Source: Candidatus Woesearchaeota archaeon (GTDB lineage: Archaea > Nanobdellota > Nanobdellia > Woesearchaeales > GW2011-AR9). Taken from it: DNA of 43,366 bases. The stretch's first letter is position 1, and every line of letters begins with the position of its first letter. Of this stretch, positions 1 to 8,997 are shown piece by piece. A program made the position numbers and the translations under genes. A model generated the notes under the pieces. It was not told where the DNA came from. It made no database searches and saw only the letters and a list, made by a program, of their open reading frames with translations. Location: assembly GCA_018664115.1 (NCBI GenBank), contig JABJOX010000028.1, positions 1-43,366 on the forward strand. The letters are read 5' to 3'.

Positions 1-1
1 A

Positions 2-190
2 GATCGGACTGTTTTGAAAGCTTTAGTAGAAAAAGAAATAAGTAATATCAAAGAAGAAGGAGAAAAAGTATTGATTGTAAACTCTCCTTTCCTTAGTTCT
101 GTTTCTAGAACTGAGTCAAATGATTTGCCATTTCTTTCAACAATTGAAGCTTATAGTAAGTTTTTAGATGACTTATTGAAAAGATTATAA
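2..190 (+). CDS. C-terminal fragment of a protein truncated by the window edge
   Basis: Open frame from base 2 to TAA at 188-190 (DRTVLKALVEKEISNIKEEGEKVLIVNSPFLSS...LLKRL*), followed at once by prefoldin alpha. Confidence 0.6.
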   Translation, partial: DRTVLKALVEKEISNIKEEGEKVLIVNSPFLSSVSRTESNDLPFLSTIEAYSKFLDDLLKRL

Positions 191-191
191 A

Positions 192-599
192 ATGGTAAAT
201 GAAGAAGAGATTCAACAGAAGTACATGCAGTTTCAGGCGATGCAACAGCAGTTAGAACAGATTTCACAACATTTAGAATTATTAAATCAACAAAATGCTG
301 AGCTAGATATTTCTATCAATGCAGTTAAAGAGTTATCTGAAACGAAAGTTGATAATGAACTTCTTGCTCCAATTGCTGATGGGATTTTCTTTAAAGGTGT
401 TTTGAAAGATAATCAGAAATTGGTTGTTAATGTGGGTTCAGATACAACTGTAGAGAAATCAATTCCGGAAGTTGTTAAATTATTAGAAGATCAGAAAAAA
501 GATGTAAGTAAGAGAATGATGGAAGCAGATAGTATGATGCAAGATATGAGTTTACAAGCAATGCAATTATATCAAGAAGTTGAAGAAGAGGCAAAGTAG
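192..599 (+). CDS. pfdA: Prefoldin alpha subunit
   Basis: 135 aa; coiled-coil ends around a central beta segment (APIADGIFFKGVLKDNQKLVVNVGSDTTVEKS); directly upstream of ftsY as is typical in archaea. Confidence 0.9.
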   Translation: MVNEEEIQQKYMQFQAMQQQLEQISQHLELLNQQNAELDISINAVKELSETKVDNELLAPIADGIFFKGVLKDNQKLVVNVGSDTTVEKSIPEVVKLLEDQKKDVSKRMMEADSMMQDMSLQAMQLYQEVEEEAK

Positions 600-2456
600 A
601 TGTTTGGTAAACTTAAAGATAAACTGAAAGGTGCATTGAGTGTTTTTTCTAAGAAAGCTGAAGAGGAAGCTGTTGAGACTAAAGTTGATGAAGTAGTTGA
701 AGGGCCGGAAGAAAAAGTTACTGAAGAAGTTTCTGAAGAATCTAAAGAAGAAGTTAAACCAGAAGAAGAAAAAGCAGAAGTTGTTGAAGAAGAAGATGAT
801 ATTTCTGAAGAAGAATTAGAAAGAGCAGACAAACTTATTGAAGAAACTAATCAAGAAATTTTTGAAGAACCTCAAGAAGAATTTAAAGAAGAAGAAAAAG
901 AAGAAGAAGTTCCAACTAAATTTGTTGTTGGTCAAAATAGATTTGAACCAGATTTAGAAGAAATTAAAGAAACTAAAGAATCAAAAGAAGAAGTATCAAA
1001 AGAGGAAAAAGAAGAACCTGTAGAAGAAAAAGAAGAGGTTCTTCCAAAAGAAGAAGATATTTCTGAAGAGGAGTTAGAAAGAGCAGACAAACTTATTGAA
1101 GAAACTAATAAAGAAGAAACTAATAAAGAAGAAACTCCTACAGAAGAATCAGTTGAAGAAGATAAAGAATCAGAAGAAGATGATGATGATGATGAAAAAT
1201 TTGTTCCAATACCTGAAGTGTCTAATGACAGAGAAATTCCATCTGCGGAATCATTAATTGAAGCAACTAAAGATAAGTTTGCAGTTGAAGAGTTACCTCA
1301 AGAAGAGCAAGATAAAATTAAAGAAGCGGAAAGACAACCTACAGCTGCAGAATTATTAGAAGAAGTTGCTGATGAAGCTGTTGAAGATGAGAAAGAAGAA
1401 GTTATTGAACCGGTAAAAGAAAAAAAGTTATTTGGATTATTTAAAAGAAAAGAAAAAGTTATTGAAGAAAAAGAAGAAATTATTAAAGAAGAAGAAAAAG
1501 TTATTGAAGAAAAGAAAGAGGTAGTTGAAGAACCTCAAGTTGAAGAAGTAAAACCGGTTGAAGAAAAAGAAGTTATTGCGGAAAAGTCAGGTTTCTTTGG
1601 CAAAGTTAAACAATCATTAACTACAAAAACTATTTCTGCAGATAAGTTCGAAACATTATTCTGGGAATTAGAGATTGCTTTATTGGAAAGTAACGTTTCT
1701 GTAGAAGTTATTGAAAAGATTAAAGAAGATCTTAAAGAAGAATTGGTTGATAAACCGCTTCCAAGAGATGTTCCGAAAAAAATCGAAGAAACATTAAGCA
1801 AGACTTTAAATGAAATTCTTACTTTTGATAAAATTGATATTTTAGAAAAAGCTAAAAATAAAAAACCATTAATTATTGCTTTCTTTGGAATCAATGGTTC
1901 AGGAAAAACAACTTCTATTGCTAAACTTGCTAATTATTTTAAAGAGAATAATTTATCTGTAGTGTTAGCAGCTTGTGATACCTTCAGAGCAGCGGCTATA
2001 CAACAGTTAGAAGAGCATGCAAATAAATTAGAAGTGAAGATGATTAAACACGATTATGGAAGCGATGCAGCAGCAGTAGCTTTTGATGCTGTTAAATATG
2101 CAGAGAAACATAAAGTTGATGTTGTTTTAATTGATACTGCGGGAAGATTACATAGCAATACTAATCTGATGGCAGAACTGGAAAAGATTATCCGTATTAC
2201 AAATCCCGATTTGAAAATCTTTATTGGTGAATCTATTACTGGAAACGATTGTATTGAGCAGGCAAGAAAGTTTAATGAGCTTGTAGAGATGGATGGAGCA
2301 ATCTTAACAAAAGCTGATGTGGATGAGAAGGGCGGAGCGCCTCTTTCGATTGCTTATACCATTAAAAAACCAATTTTATTCTTAGGGATGGGTCAAGAGT
2401 ATAAAGACTTCGAAGCATTTGATAAGAATGTTATTCTAGAACGATTAGGGTTTTAA
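600..2456 (+). CDS. ftsY: Signal recognition particle receptor FtsY with very long acidic N-terminal extension
   Basis: SRP GTPase motifs GINGSGKTTSIAKLA, DTFRAAA, DTAGR, TKADVDEKGG; N-terminal ~320 aa is E/K-rich. Confidence 0.95.
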   Translation: MFGKLKDKLKGALSVFSKKAEEEAVETKVDEVVEGPEEKVTEEVSEESKEEVKPEEEKAEVVEEEDDISEEELERADKLIEETNQEIFEEPQEEFKEEEKEEEVPTKFVVGQNRFEPDLEEIKETKESKEEVSKEEKEEPVEEKEEVLPKEEDISEEELERADKLIEETNKEETNKEETPTEESVEEDKESEEDDDDDEKFVPIPEVSNDREIPSAESLIEATKDKFAVEELPQEEQDKIKEAERQPTAAELLEEVADEAVEDEKEEVIEPVKEKKLFGLFKRKEKVIEEKEEIIKEEEKVIEEKKEVVEEPQVEEVKPVEEKEVIAEKSGFFGKVKQSLTTKTISADKFETLFWELEIALLESNVSVEVIEKIKEDLKEELVDKPLPRDVPKKIEETLSKTLNEILTFDKIDILEKAKNKKPLIIAFFGINGSGKTTSIAKLANYFKENNLSVVLAACDTFRAAAIQQLEEHANKLEVKMIKHDYGSDAAAVAFDAVKYAEKHKVDVVLIDTAGRLHSNTNLMAELEKIIRITNPDLKIFIGESITGNDCIEQARKFNELVEMDGAILTKADVDEKGGAPLSIAYTIKKPILFLGMGQEYKDFEAFDKNVILERLGF

Positions 2457-3346
2457 TTAAACTGATTCATTACACTATCATCAATTTCTAATTGGCCGAT
2501 TCGTTCTCTTTCGCCACCATGATGGTCTGTTCCGCCAGTAATGATAAGATTATTTTTTTTAGCGAAGTTAATATAAAATTCTGTTTCTTCTTTGCTATGT
2601 TCCCAATAATAACATTCAATTCCATCGATATAATCTAACATTGAACTGATAATCTTTTCTTGAATTTTTAAGTCTGTAGTAATGTCTGATAAAGAATGGC
2701 TTCCTCCAGTTCCAGGATGAGCAAGTACAACTTTACCTCCGGCATTTTTAATTAATTCTGAACCTTCTTTTAAAGTAATTATTCTTTTGGGAACGTTTAG
2801 TTCTACAAGATATAAATTGAAAGCTTCATTAAAATCTTTAACAATTTTTTTGTCAACAAGTAATTGGGCAAGATGTGGTCTTCCAATTGCACCTTTAGTT
2901 TTACTAATCATTTCTTGAGTTTCATCCTCAGTAATTAAAGGTTGGTTATTTTCTTTTAACACAGCATTAACTTTATCCACCATTTTTAGAATTCTTTTCA
3001 ATCTATATTCTTCATTCATCTTTAGTTCATGATGAAATGTTTGGTTATTTTTATCAAAACCATATCCTAAAACATGTAATTCAAATGGTTTTTTACCTTC
3101 TTTGTAATACTTAGTATTAAACATTACACTTAATTCAACACCATTAACAAATTTAATTCTTTTTTTATTGCATAATTCTGCGGTTGCTTCTAAAGAATTT
3201 ATATTGTCATGGTCAGTAACAGAAATCATTTCTAAACCTAATTCTTTAGCTTTGTTGACAATAGTTTCTGGATTATCTTTACCATCTGAAGCAGTAGTGT
3301 GCATGTGTAAGTCAATTTTATTTCCCATTTTGGATGAATAACCCAT
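2453..3346 (-). CDS. PHP-domain metal-dependent phosphoesterase
   Basis: DLHMHTTASDGKDNPETIVNKAKELGLEMISVTDHDN, VLAHPGTGG, GGTDHHG; start may be the internal Met at 3328. Confidence 0.9.
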   Translation of the reverse strand: MGYSSKMGNKIDLHMHTTASDGKDNPETIVNKAKELGLEMISVTDHDNINSLEATAELCNKKRIKFVNGVELSVMFNTKYYKEGKKPFELHVLGYGFDKNNQTFHHELKMNEEYRLKRILKMVDKVNAVLKENNQPLITEDETQEMISKTKGAIGRPHLAQLLVDKKIVKDFNEAFNLYLVELNVPKRIITLKEGSELIKNAGGKVVLAHPGTGGSHSLSDITTDLKIQEKIISSMLDYIDGIECYYWEHSKEETEFYINFAKKNNLIITGGTDHHGGERERIGQLEIDDSVMNQFN

Positions 3347-3424
3347 TCTTGTTTAAAATGTTTCTGGTTCTGATTTCTTTAAAACAAGCAAAACTTTTTA
3401 AATCACATCTTCTCTGCCCATTTT

Positions 3425-4696
3425 ATGACAAAAATTTACGTTGAAACTGCGGGTTGTAGCCATAATTTTGCTGATTCTGAGCAGATGGCAGGATTGTTAG
3501 AACAAGCTAAGTTTCAAATAATTGATGAGATAGAAGAAGCAGACGTAATTATTCTTAATACTTGTACTGTAAAGACTCCCACAGAGAACGCTTTTTATAA
3601 AAAGTTAGAGGAAATTAAAAAACAACACCCTTACAAAATTGTGATCATTGCGGGTTGCATCCCGCAAACTAGTCGAATGAATTTGAAAGAATATTCTATG
3701 ATCGGGACCAAACAAATTCATAATATTGTGGAGGTGGTAGAAGAAGCGTTAAATGACAATATCATTCATGCTTTAGAAACTGGAGAAATGCCTCCATTAA
3801 ATTTACCCCGGGTAAGAAAAAATCCGGTGGTGAGTATAATTCCTATTTCTCGAGGTTGTTTAGGTGCTTGTACTTTTTGTAAAACAAAAGCGGCAAGAGG
3901 AAATTTGATTTCTTATTCTATTGAAGATATCAAAAATGAAGTTCTTCTTTCTTTGAAAGATGATGTTAAAGAGGTCTGGTTAACTTCTCAAGATACAGGT
4001 TGTTATGGATTTGATATTGACACGAACTTGGCTAAATTATTAAAAGTATTAATCAATCTGCCTGGACAATTTAAAATCAGAATTGGAATGATGAATCCTA
4101 ATCATTTGATTAACTTTAAAGATGAGTTTTTAGAAGTCTTTAAGTCTAACAAGATTTTTAAGTTTGTTCATTTACCTGTTCAAGCAGGAAATGATGAAGT
4201 GTTAAAAGCAATGAACAGAAAATATAAAGTAAAAGATTTCATTTCTTTAGTTAAAGAAATCAAAGAAAATTTTTTCCGAGTGACAATTGCAACAGACATT
4301 ATTATTGGTTTTCCAGGAGAGACTGATGAACAACATTGGGATACCCTTAATTTATTAAGAGATTTATCGCCCGAAGTTGTCAATATCTCTAAATATTGGC
4401 CAAGACCGAAAACAAAAGCAGCTGAACTGAAACCTTTACCAACAGAAGTAATTAAACATCGTTCCAAGATCATTACAGACATTTGTAAAAATATTTCAAG
4501 TTTACAAAATGAACGTTGGTTGAATTGGGAAGGAGAAGTTATCATTGATGAAAAAGGAAAAGAAGAAAATCAATGGATTGGTAGAAATAGTTCTTACAAA
4601 TCAGTTATCATTAATGGTAATTACAAATTGGGTCAAATCTTGAGAATTAATGTCATGAAAACTACTGATTGGGATTTGAGAGGAAAAGTAATTTAA
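3425..4696 (+). CDS. Archaeal/eukaryotic-type tRNA t6A37 methylthiotransferase (MiaB-like radical SAM)
   Basis: N-terminal ETAGCSHNFADSE, radical SAM RGCLGACTFCKTK, IIIGFPGET. Confidence 0.9.
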   Translation: MTKIYVETAGCSHNFADSEQMAGLLEQAKFQIIDEIEEADVIILNTCTVKTPTENAFYKKLEEIKKQHPYKIVIIAGCIPQTSRMNLKEYSMIGTKQIHNIVEVVEEALNDNIIHALETGEMPPLNLPRVRKNPVVSIIPISRGCLGACTFCKTKAARGNLISYSIEDIKNEVLLSLKDDVKEVWLTSQDTGCYGFDIDTNLAKLLKVLINLPGQFKIRIGMMNPNHLINFKDEFLEVFKSNKIFKFVHLPVQAGNDEVLKAMNRKYKVKDFISLVKEIKENFFRVTIATDIIIGFPGETDEQHWDTLNLLRDLSPEVVNISKYWPRPKTKAAELKPLPTEVIKHRSKIITDICKNISSLQNERWLNWEGEVIIDEKGKEENQWIGRNSSYKSVIINGNYKLGQILRINVMKTTDWDLRGKVI

Positions 4697-5310
4697 TTAT
4701 TTTTTAATTCGTTTTTTTCTTTCTTAATTTCTTCTTTTAATTCTTTCTTAACCTGTTTTCTAATTTCTTCTTCTTTGACTGGTTTTCCAGATTCTCCTTG
4801 ATAAGAATTTAATAATCCTTTTATTTTAGCATATATATATGCTGTGTCTTGGGCCAGTTTACCACCTGTTTCTGCCTCTAATGGATTTTTGTAAATGAAT
4901 TTGTTTATCATTCCTTTTACAAAATAAAACCATGGTTTCATTCCCCAACGATTTCGATAGTTTGATAAAACCCAGCCATCAAAAGCAATTAATAAATCTC
5001 CTTGCTGATAAATTCTTTTTTCAGATTTATGTTCTACGAGATCTTCAGTAACATTATCAAAAGTAATTCTCATTTTTATCATTAATGTTAAGTAATTGGT
5101 AATCATTCTAAATGGTCTTAATTCAACATATGTTTTTCTACCTGCTTCAGTTACTGTTTCTTCACTTTTTTTTTCTCTTTTAGTATAATCTTTTTCTTCT
5201 AATGCTCTATTAATAGTACTGAAAATATCCTCTACTTTGAAGATTCCTTTATAACTTAATTGTCGATTGTTTATCAACAGGAACTTTTCATAGTTTACTT
5301 CGTTTATCAT
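4693..5310 (-). CDS. Conserved hypothetical protein, paralog of 5332..5844
   Basis: 205 aa; shares layout with neighbour (SYKGIF / SYEGLF; AFDGWVLSNYRNRWGMKPWFYF / TFDAYVFNDRKNVWTEKPFYWF). Confidence 0.7.
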   Translation of the reverse strand: MINEVNYEKFLLINNRQLSYKGIFKVEDIFSTINRALEEKDYTKREKKSEETVTEAGRKTYVELRPFRMITNYLTLMIKMRITFDNVTEDLVEHKSEKRIYQQGDLLIAFDGWVLSNYRNRWGMKPWFYFVKGMINKFIYKNPLEAETGGKLAQDTAYIYAKIKGLLNSYQGESGKPVKEEEIRKQVKKELKEEIKKEKNELKNN

Positions 5311-5331
5311 TTTTTAATTATATTTGTGTGT

Positions 5332-5844
5332 TTATGTTTGGTAAATATACTTATAAGTGTTAAGGAATGATTTCATTTTGTATAATAATTCATCAACATC
5401 GTGTTTAACCCAATGTTCAAATTTTTTATAATTTTTATTGAAAATATATTTGTCAAAAATAACTGTTAGGAACCAGTAAAATGGTTTTTCTGTCCAGACG
5501 TTTTTTCGGTCATTAAAAACATAAGCATCAAAAGTTGTTCTAATAAGTCCTTGATTTAATTTTAATGTTTCATTTTGGTGTTCAATTTCAACATCTTTTA
5601 AATCAACCAGATTAAATTTAATTCTAATTTTTATTTTATAATAATCACTGACGCTTTTCCAAGGTTCAAAAACAATTTTAATTTGTTTTCCTTCAGGAGT
5701 TATTAGTTCTTCATTCATTTTTTCATGCCAGTCCCAACCTTTACCATAAAAAAATTCTGAGATCATAGCATGAAGTTCAGTGGCATTGAATAGTCCTTCA
5801 TAACTAAATTTTAAATGATCTAAAACAATAGTTCTATCTGCCAT
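5332..5844 (-). CDS. Conserved hypothetical protein, paralog of 4693..5310
   Basis: 170 aa; aligned blocks with neighbour. Confidence 0.7.
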   Translation of the reverse strand: MADRTIVLDHLKFSYEGLFNATELHAMISEFFYGKGWDWHEKMNEELITPEGKQIKIVFEPWKSVSDYYKIKIRIKFNLVDLKDVEIEHQNETLKLNQGLIRTTFDAYVFNDRKNVWTEKPFYWFLTVIFDKYIFNKNYKKFEHWVKHDVDELLYKMKSFLNTYKYIYQT

Positions 5845-5950
5845 GATTTTTTGCCTCTAATTTTTGATCGAATTTCTTTTTACCAAAAAATAACCAGTAC
5901 AAACTTAAATTACCCATTACAATCAAAATTACTAATAAAGCTGTGTCCAT
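5834..5950 (-). CDS. 38-aa single-TM microprotein (not in ORF track)
   Basis: ATG at 5950, TAG at 5834-5836: MDTALLVILIVMGNLSLYWLFFGKKKFDQKLEAKNHGR; TATA-like ATTTATAAGT ~25 nt upstream; stop overlaps the next gene's start by 11 nt. Confidence 0.6.
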   Translation of the reverse strand: MDTALLVILIVMGNLSLYWLFFGKKKFDQKLEAKNHGR

Positions 5951-5970
5951 ATTCTAATAATTATTTTTTT

Positions 5971-5980
5971 ACTTATAAAT
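5971..5980 (-). promoter_or_regulatory. TATA box for the microprotein/paralog operon
   Basis: ATTTATAAGT on the minus strand ~25 nt before ATG 5950, consistent with leaderless transcription. Confidence 0.5.
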
Positions 5981-6045
5981 TATTCTGTTTATTTTTAGCT
6001 TCATTCAACAAAAATTATATAAATGATAAAATATTCATTTTGATT

Positions 6046-6480
6046 ATGGCAAAAAAGAGGTTGAAGAAAAGAGATAGTTCTAGACATCATCATCCTACTA
6101 AACATGAACATCATCCTGTATTTCGGCAAGAATTGAGTATGGGGCAGAAAGCAGCCGATAAAATTGCTACTTTTGGTGGTAGTTGGACTTTTATTATTAC
6201 TTTTTTTGTACTTTTAATTATTTGGATGGGAATGAATAGTTGGGTGTTATTAAAAAAGCCTTTTGATCCATATCCGTTTATTCTTTTAAATTTAGTTTTA
6301 TCTTGTTTAGCGGCGATTCAAGCGCCAATAATTTTAATGGCTCAGAATAGACAGGCTGAGAGAGATAGAATTGATGCTAAGTATGATCATGCGATTAATC
6401 GAAAAGCTGAACGAGAGAATCAGCAATTACAGAAAGATTTCAATAAAGTTATTCGAATGTTGAGAGAGATGAAGAAGTAA
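6046..6480 (+). CDS. DUF1003 family membrane protein
   Basis: Starts MAKKRLKKRD (ORF-track start 5851 is too early); KIATFGGSWTFIITFFVLLIIWMGMN...DPYPFILLNLVLSCLAAIQAPIILMAQNRQAERDR. Confidence 0.85.
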   Translation: MAKKRLKKRDSSRHHHPTKHEHHPVFRQELSMGQKAADKIATFGGSWTFIITFFVLLIIWMGMNSWVLLKKPFDPYPFILLNLVLSCLAAIQAPIILMAQNRQAERDRIDAKYDHAINRKAERENQQLQKDFNKVIRMLREMKK

Positions 6481-6526
6481 TTTCTAAAAGCCACAACCCA
6501 CGAGAAAAATAAAACAGTTTTCTGAG

Positions 6527-6558
6527 GGGTTTTTAAAGTGTTTCTCTTTAAAAAACCC
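6527..6558 (+). terminator. Hairpin downstream of the DUF1003 gene
   Basis: GGGTTTTTAAAG ... CTTTAAAAAACCC near-perfect inverted repeat. Confidence 0.35.
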
Positions 6559-6653
6559 ACTGGTCAGGTGCGGACAAAGTTTATTAATGATTAGTTCTGT
6601 AAGAAATGTATTAATTAAAATAATTTTTGTTCATTACAAGATCTTGGGGGAGC

Positions 6654-7589
6654 ATGAATAAACAAAAAATAATTTTGGAACTGAATGACATATTAAACAC
6701 TTATAAGAAAAGAATGCCCTGTTCCCAAATAAAAGTTCTTGAAGATAGGAAATGGCTTCCATTATTTAATAATTCTAACTTGTCCAGTGAGTTTGCTTAC
6801 TTAGTTGCAAAAGTAATGGGCGACGGACATTTAGACTCTAATTTTATAGTAAAGTTTTCTGGACAAGAAAAAGAACTTAAAAAATTAAAGAAAATAGTTT
6901 CTTTTAGTTTAAACATTAATATTAAGAAATTTAAAATATTCGTAAGTAAAGCAAAAGGAATTGCTTACACCTTAAATGTTAATGATACTCTTCTTGGAAG
7001 AACATTGTTTTGTTTAGGGGCTCCAATGGGGAATAAAACAAAAAGCAATTTTTTAGTGCCAAATTGGATTATTGAATCTAAGAGAAACAGCCATCTGTTT
7101 TTACAAGGTTTATTAGAAGATGAACTTTCAACCGTTAAGATAGAAAAGAAAACTCATTCTAATAAACCAAGACTGAAGCTTGCTAAGTCTGAAGAATTAT
7201 TGCCTAATTTAAGAAAATTTTTAAATCAAATTAGGATGATGTTATATGCTTTCAATATAAATTGTAGTGTAATACCTAAGAAAGCTAATCATAGGGATGA
7301 TCAAATCACTAGAGACTTGTATTTCGATATTCACAGAGATAAAGAAAATATTATCCGATTCGGCGATAATGTGGGATTTAGGGTTTATGAAGAGAAATTA
7401 AAAAAACTAAATGAATGTGTTGAAATTCTAAAAAAGACAAGACATATTAGAAAACCTGTGATTGATGTTTCAGAAATTGTTAGATTAAGAAAAATGGGGC
7501 ATAGTATTAGAAAAATAAGTGGGGAAGTAAATTTAAACAAAACTTCTGTTCACAATGTTATTAAAAAAAGTGCGGGGGAGGAGATTTGA
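6654..7589 (+). CDS. LAGLIDADG-type homing endonuclease with C-terminal HTH
   Basis: LVAKVMGDGHLDSN and FLQGLLEDELSTVKI match two LAGLIDADG-type helices; C-term IRKISGEVNLNKTSVHNVIKK is HTH-like; ATG at 6654 follows GGGGGAGC; stop lies inside the tRNA-Leu gene on the other strand. Confidence 0.8.
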   Translation: MNKQKIILELNDILNTYKKRMPCSQIKVLEDRKWLPLFNNSNLSSEFAYLVAKVMGDGHLDSNFIVKFSGQEKELKKLKKIVSFSLNINIKKFKIFVSKAKGIAYTLNVNDTLLGRTLFCLGAPMGNKTKSNFLVPNWIIESKRNSHLFLQGLLEDELSTVKIEKKTHSNKPRLKLAKSEELLPNLRKFLNQIRMMLYAFNINCSVIPKKANHRDDQITRDLYFDIHRDKENIIRFGDNVGFRVYEEKLKKLNECVEILKKTRHIRKPVIDVSEIVRLRKMGHSIRKISGEVNLNKTSVHNVIKKSAGEEI

Positions 7590-7714
7590 ACTTTTCCGCA
7601 AAAAGTATTTTCACACTTTCTGTCCCGAACCCACTAAGAGACAGGATATCTTTCATTGGCCTAAACCATGATGACTTAAGTCCTGCGCATTTGACCAGAC
7701 TTTGCTACCCCCGC
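7571..7714 (-). tRNA. tRNA-Leu(UAA) with two introns (37/38 and T-stem)
   Basis: Acceptor GCGGGGG/CCCCCGC plus A73; anticodon arm CAGGA-CUUAAG/A-UCCUG; T-arm GGGAG-TTCAAAT-CTCCT only after removing a 31-nt insert; introns ~7648..7674 and ~7593..7623; mature ~86 nt. Confidence 0.88.
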
Positions 7715-7866
7715 ATGTCTAGAACACAGGTGTCTTTTTATTAGTGGGTGAAGATGTAAAAATGGGGGTTATTTATAAAACTTATCTTAAAAGATTTGTT
7801 TATTGAAAATCTTTCCTCACACTTTTTTTCATTAATTATTTAAACTAGCGAACTTCTGGCTATATC

Positions 7867-8181
7867 ATGAATCCTATCCCTAATCCTATTGTTGTAAATA
7901 CTGGTGGACAAAGTACAGTTACAAACACCATTGATGATTTTTTTCTTGAAACTGAACGGTATGTTCGGGAGAATTATAAAGTACAAAAATCAGAGTTTGA
8001 AATCAAATCTGGTGGATTAGCGGCTGATTTTTCTCAAATGTCAAACGACAGAATTACTTATTTATGTTATCAAGATTTAGTTCTTGCTAGTATTTTTGAA
8101 ACTCGAACAGAATTTAATTATGTGAGATACACATTTTTTAGAAATTTAGGATCTCTTAATGAGTTGGGACTTAAAAAATAA
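7867..8181 (+). CDS. Hypothetical protein
   Basis: 104 aa ORF with ATG start and clean gaps on either side. Confidence 0.55.
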   Translation: MNPIPNPIVVNTGGQSTVTNTIDDFFLETERYVRENYKVQKSEFEIKSGGLAADFSQMSNDRITYLCYQDLVLASIFETRTEFNYVRYTFFRNLGSLNELGLKK

Positions 8182-8234
8182 TCTTATTCTATTTTTTCTA
8201 AACAATTATATACTGCTAATATATTCTTAAGTTC

Positions 8235-8897
8235 ATGCAAGAAGATCAAGAAGAAGATAATCATCACGAAGAACATTTTGATGACCATCAACCATGGTAT
8301 AAAGGTCCGATTAAGATCATGATGGGTTTATTCTTAATTTTAATTTTAGTTCTTTGGTTAGTTCCGTATTACGGAATCAAACAGAATCCAGAACCAAACT
8401 ATTTGCCGACGATAGCAGACTTAAATATTCCGGAAATGGTTATTCCCGAGGTTAGTTCTGGGAAAATAACTGCTTATGTTCAAGTAAATCAAGAAATCAA
8501 ACAAATCGCGGACAAGATTGTAACATTATCCTGTCAAGAGACACATAAAGTCTGTAACGCGAAAGCAATGTTTTACTTCGTACAGAAGAACTTTAATTAT
8601 CTTAATGATCCACTGGCTTTTGAGTACTATAAAACGCCTCAGGAGTCATTGAAATCAGATTCAGGGGATTGTGATGATTCAAGTATTTTACTTTCTTCTT
8701 TATTACAATCAATTGGTTTACAAACAAGATTTGTTTTTGTTCCAGGTCATGTTTATGTTCAAGTTAAACTTCCTGAAGCTATTTCTGCGTATAAAACAGA
8801 AGATAATTGGATTAATTTAGACGGAACTTGTCGAGGTTGTGAGTTCGGTGAGATCCATTATAGTTATGCTGATAGTAAGAAGAGTTATTCTGGTTAA
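8235..8897 (+). CDS. Membrane-anchored transglutaminase-like protein
   Basis: N-terminal TM; SGDCDDSSILLSSLLQSIGLQTRFVFVPGHVYVQV and later Asp give a Cys-His-Asp pattern. Confidence 0.8.
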   Translation: MQEDQEEDNHHEEHFDDHQPWYKGPIKIMMGLFLILILVLWLVPYYGIKQNPEPNYLPTIADLNIPEMVIPEVSSGKITAYVQVNQEIKQIADKIVTLSCQETHKVCNAKAMFYFVQKNFNYLNDPLAFEYYKTPQESLKSDSGDCDDSSILLSSLLQSIGLQTRFVFVPGHVYVQVKLPEAISAYKTEDNWINLDGTCRGCEFGEIHYSYADSKKSYSG

Positions 8898-8929
8898 TTA
8901 TATCATTTTAATTCTAAGAATCATTTAGA

Positions 8930-8997
8930 AAAATAAAAAGCGGGTTCCGAAGAGGGGGTGAGGGTGGTAGAATTCTTGGAACCCAGCTATCGTGATA
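8930..8997 (-). ncRNA. Candidate small RNA: 10-bp stem, C-rich loop, U-tract
   Basis: Minus strand AGC-TGGGTTCC...CCACCCTCACCCCCTCTTC...GGAACCCGCTTTTTATTTTT; TATA-like ATTTATATA at 9019-9027 about 26 nt before the inferred start. Confidence 0.4.

Noticed and set aside
572-832. Ser-rich antisense ORF (86 aa)
   Set aside because: Mirror of the GAA/GAG-rich ftsY extension; compositional artefact
5851-6045. N-terminal extension of the DUF1003 ORF
   Set aside because: Covers the opposite-strand microprotein and promoter; conserved domain starts at Met 6046
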